Assembly (NCBI GenBank): GCA_910584615.1
Contig: CAJUAM010000042.1
Location: 1-25,698 of the forward strand
Reading direction: 5' to 3'
DNA from: an uncultured Dorea sp.
GTDB taxonomy: Bacteria > Bacillota > Clostridia > Lachnospirales > Lachnospiraceae
DNA: 25,698 nt
In this document: piece by piece, positions 23,592-25,698 of the stretch
Position numbering within the stretch: position 1 is the first letter of the stretch
How the letters are laid out: each line of letters starts with the position of its first letter
The notes under the pieces: model-generated
What the model saw: only the letters and a program-made list of their open reading frames with translations
Database searches by the model: none
Told to the model about the DNA's origin: nothing
Program-made: the position numbers and the translations under genes

Positions 23592-25550
23592 TTATATCAG
23601 CATACTGACTTCTTTCTCGCAAAACAGGCTAAGTCTGTGGAGAGCCCTGCTGCACGCAACATACAGCAGATTCTTACCATCCTCACCATGATAATTTTTA
23701 TTGTCTGCATCACAAATTAAGACGGCATCAAATTCCAGACCTTTTGACATATAGATTGGTATGATAAATACGCCCTTTAAGTCCGATACGTTCTTATTCC
23801 CAATGATCAGCTGAATATCCAGTTTATGTTTTAATATATCAAATAACCGGACTGCATTTTTTTCGGTTTTACAGATCAAGCCTATTGACTGCCACCCCCT
23901 TTCCTGACATGATTTTACTTCTTTTACAATCTCATCAGCATAAGTTTCCAAATCATCAGCTATAAATATTTCTGGTCTGTCCCCTTCCCGGTTAAAACTT
24001 TTTATCTGCGGATCGTGTCCAATGAATCTTAAACTAAAATTCAATATTTCATTAGTACAGCGGAAACTCTTGTTTAACATAATGAGAGAAGATTTTTTCT
24101 TGTTTAATATTTTTTGGATTTTCCGGTAAATAGATAGATCCTCTTTTTTTGCAAGGGTCTGTTCCATATCTCCCAAAATTGTAAATTTAGCGTCTGCAAA
24201 TAATAAACGGAATATTCCGTATTGGAGAGGGTAGTAGTCCTGCGCTTCATCAATGACTACCTGCCTGATATTTTTATATTTATGGACTCCGTATATTTTT
24301 AGAAACAGATAAGCTATTGCTATTGCATCATCGAAGGCCAGGCAGTCTGCTTCCAGATTCTCTTTTGTATATTTCCAGACTCTTTTTACATTTTCAGGAT
24401 CCGTATGATTTTTAAGCAGACCGCAAAAGTATCCTTCATCCTTAAATAATGCTTTGTACAGCTCAACGACATCAATTTTTGTGGATCCATCCGGCATATC
24501 ATGTAAAAATTGGTCTAACGCTTCCTTAAAAAACTCTGACGTTTTGAGTTCGATACTGTTTTTATAAAGTCCTTTGTATGGTGAATCAGCAATGATACTT
24601 TCTAAAAAGCTGTTCCTTAACTGGATCTTTCTTCCCTTTAATATTGTGTCTAGCAGATCGTCAAATAAGACAGAGACAACATTGTCTTCGCCCAATTCAG
24701 GCAATACATTGGAAATATACTGTTCAAACAACTCATTGGGGGAAATGATCACAATATTATTTGCAGACAGCTTTGTGCGCAGTCCCTGATACATAAGATA
24801 GGCAGTCCTGTGAAGCGCGATAGACGTTTTACCGCTTCCTGCTACTCCCTGTACCATTAGAAGATCATTTTCCATATCCCTGATAACAACATCCTGCTCC
24901 TTTTGTATTGTTTCAACGATTGCTTTCATTTTAGCGGTAGTATTCTGCGATAATAATTGCCTTAAAAATTCATCGACGATCTGTACATCCGTATCGAAAA
25001 AATATTCCAGCTTTCCATCCTTTATTTCATACTGACGTTTTAACTTAAGTTCGCCATCCACCCTCCCGCAGGGGGCATCATAAAACGCTCCGCCTTTCAT
25101 AAAGCGGTAAAAAACACTGGCGATTGGAGATCTCCAGTCATAAACATACATTTCCTGGCAAGTCTTTTCCCGCAAAGAAGAACGTCCGATATATATTTTT
25201 TCAAATTCTTCCTCATCACCAAACTTAAAATCAATCCGGGCAAAATACGGTGATTTTATGATGTTCTCAAGCAAAAATATCTTATGCTCTTCTTCCTCGT
25301 AATCTACAATTTTATCCGTTACCGGATTGCAGTACTGACTTAATTCAACAAGTGCCTCAAAGCCATCTGAAGTATATAAGCCTGTAATGCTGTGTGCCGC
25401 GTTTTCACCTACTTCCCTTTTTGCTTCAACAATCTCGGCTTTCTTTTTTTCCGCCGCCCATTTTGCCTGTTTTAGCTGTTCCTCAGCTAAAGATATGGTC
25501 CGCTTTAATCTTTTTTCTTCGTATTCTCTTTCCTGCTGCTTATTTTCCAT
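23592..25550 (-). CDS. helD: HelD-like RNA polymerase-associated helicase (UvrD superfamily)
   Basis: This is a 652-aa superfamily 1 ATPase of the HelD type, which in Firmicutes and Actinobacteria removes or recycles stalled RNA polymerase and in some species protects it from rifamycins. The N-terminal coiled coil (about 5-60) is the arm expected to enter the polymerase secondary channel. Motifs: VQGVAGSGKTSIALHR (about 230-245), VIDEAQDYYPLQY, GDMEQTL, LNKSFRCTNEI, YMSKGLEFDAVLI and LLYVACSRALHRL. It is shorter than many relatives but complete in motifs. The ATG used follows GGGGGAATAGT; a start 24 bases upstream lacks such a site. It lies directly before the ArsR remnant, and its control region has two inverted repeats. 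Dedicated antibiotic protection is possible, not shown. Confidence 0.9.
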   Translation of the reverse strand: MENKQQEREYEEKRLKRTISLAEEQLKQAKWAAEKKKAEIVEAKREVGENAAHSITGLYTSDGFEALVELSQYCNPVTDKIVDYEEEEHKIFLLENIIKSPYFARIDFKFGDEEEFEKIYIGRSSLREKTCQEMYVYDWRSPIASVFYRFMKGGAFYDAPCGRVDGELKLKRQYEIKDGKLEYFFDTDVQIVDEFLRQLLSQNTTAKMKAIVETIQKEQDVVIRDMENDLLMVQGVAGSGKTSIALHRTAYLMYQGLRTKLSANNIVIISPNELFEQYISNVLPELGEDNVVSVLFDDLLDTILKGRKIQLRNSFLESIIADSPYKGLYKNSIELKTSEFFKEALDQFLHDMPDGSTKIDVVELYKALFKDEGYFCGLLKNHTDPENVKRVWKYTKENLEADCLAFDDAIAIAYLFLKIYGVHKYKNIRQVVIDEAQDYYPLQYGIFRLLFADAKFTILGDMEQTLAKKEDLSIYRKIQKILNKKKSSLIMLNKSFRCTNEILNFSLRFIGHDPQIKSFNREGDRPEIFIADDLETYADEIVKEVKSCQERGWQSIGLICKTEKNAVRLFDILKHKLDIQLIIGNKNVSDLKGVFIIPIYMSKGLEFDAVLICDADNKNYHGEDGKNLLYVACSRALHRLSLFCEKEVSMLI

Positions 25551-25596
25551 ACTATTCCCCCTTGTCAAAAACAAAAGACCGTTTTTACTGAAATGC

Positions 25597-25614
25597 TGCT
25601 AGATTAGTCTAGCA
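25597..25614. repeat. 18-bp palindrome in the helD leader
   Basis: TGCTAGA and TCTAGCA arms, perfect over seven bases with a 4-base centre. It lies between the proposed promoter and the ribosome site and has the form of an operator for a dimeric repressor. Confidence 0.6.
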
Positions 25615-25620
25615 TACGTC

Positions 25621-25638
25621 AGACTGTACTAATAGTCT
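25621..25638. repeat. second inverted repeat next to the helD -10 region
   Basis: AGACT and AGTCT arms, five bases each, eight bases apart. It starts seven bases after the first palindrome and overlaps the proposed -10 box. Confidence 0.4.
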
Positions 25639-25665
25639 TGTATTCCTGTCTTTGACAGTTGACAA
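25637..25665 (-). promoter_or_regulatory. likely promoter of helD
   Basis: On the minus strand TTGTCA (25660-25665), a 17-bp spacer and TACAAG (25637-25642). The -10 matches at four of six positions. Confidence 0.45.
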
Positions 25666-25698
25666 AAGAAAAAATCGCTGTATCCCTTGTGTTTGCTG

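Noticed and set aside
1..25698. CRISPR arrays, tRNA or rRNA genes, transposases, integrases, riboswitches
   Set aside because: No regularly spaced repeats, cloverleaf-like sequences, mobile-element genes or recognisable riboswitch cores were found on reading both strands; subtle small RNAs cannot be excluded by eye.

Overview
The window looks like chromosomal DNA from a Gram-positive anaerobe of the class Clostridia, most probably a Lachnospiraceae gut bacterium. This rests on strong AGGAGG-type ribosome sites, a DUF1836 protein, a TrpR-like YerC repressor, a MarR-controlled pair of ABC half-exporters, secreted Ig-like/Fn3 proteins of the style common in that family, and mostly AT-rich DNA. 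The assignment is by protein style, not by a marker gene. I see no rRNA, tRNA, CRISPR array, insertion sequence or phage module, and no gene-free stretch longer than 300 bases.

Left block (1-6510, minus strand): a two-component/ABC-transporter locus transcribed right to left. The order is a small membrane protein with a helical-repeat-like tail, an OmpR-type response regulator (8-nt overlap), an unrecognised acidic 132-aa protein, an intramembrane-type histidine kinase, an ABC ATPase and a duplicated FtsX-type permease. A separate promoter precedes the ABC pair, with three hexamer direct repeats set 11-12 bp apart that look like a response-regulator site. Base composition changes sharply near 4430: kinase, ATPase and permease are GC-rich, the upstream genes AT-rich.

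Middle block (6647-12544): a soluble diguanylate cyclase on the plus strand converges on a pcrA plus hybrid-histidine-kinase unit. The two share one hairpin terminator that overlaps the cyclase stop codon.

Regulators and exporter (12554-18880): a marR-ABC-ABC operon encoding an asymmetric heterodimeric exporter, with a likely MarR operator inside its promoter; a divergent DUF1836 gene; a convergent yerC gene with a 23-bp palindrome at its start; and a PHP-family phosphoesterase.

Secreted-protein block (18891-23117): two neighbouring genes with nearly the same unusual signal peptide. One is a large Ig-like/Fn3 protein interrupted by an in-frame TAG straight after its export region. The other is a secreted lectin-like/Big2/C39-like cysteine peptidase. 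Its promoter carries a run of ten G directly between -35 and -10, giving a 20-bp spacer. This is the layout of a slipped-strand phase-variable promoter and is the most interesting feature here.

Right end (23121-25698): a HelD-like helicase gene with two inverted repeats in its control region, followed by an ArsR-type HTH fragment that appears to be the 3' remnant of a longer gene.
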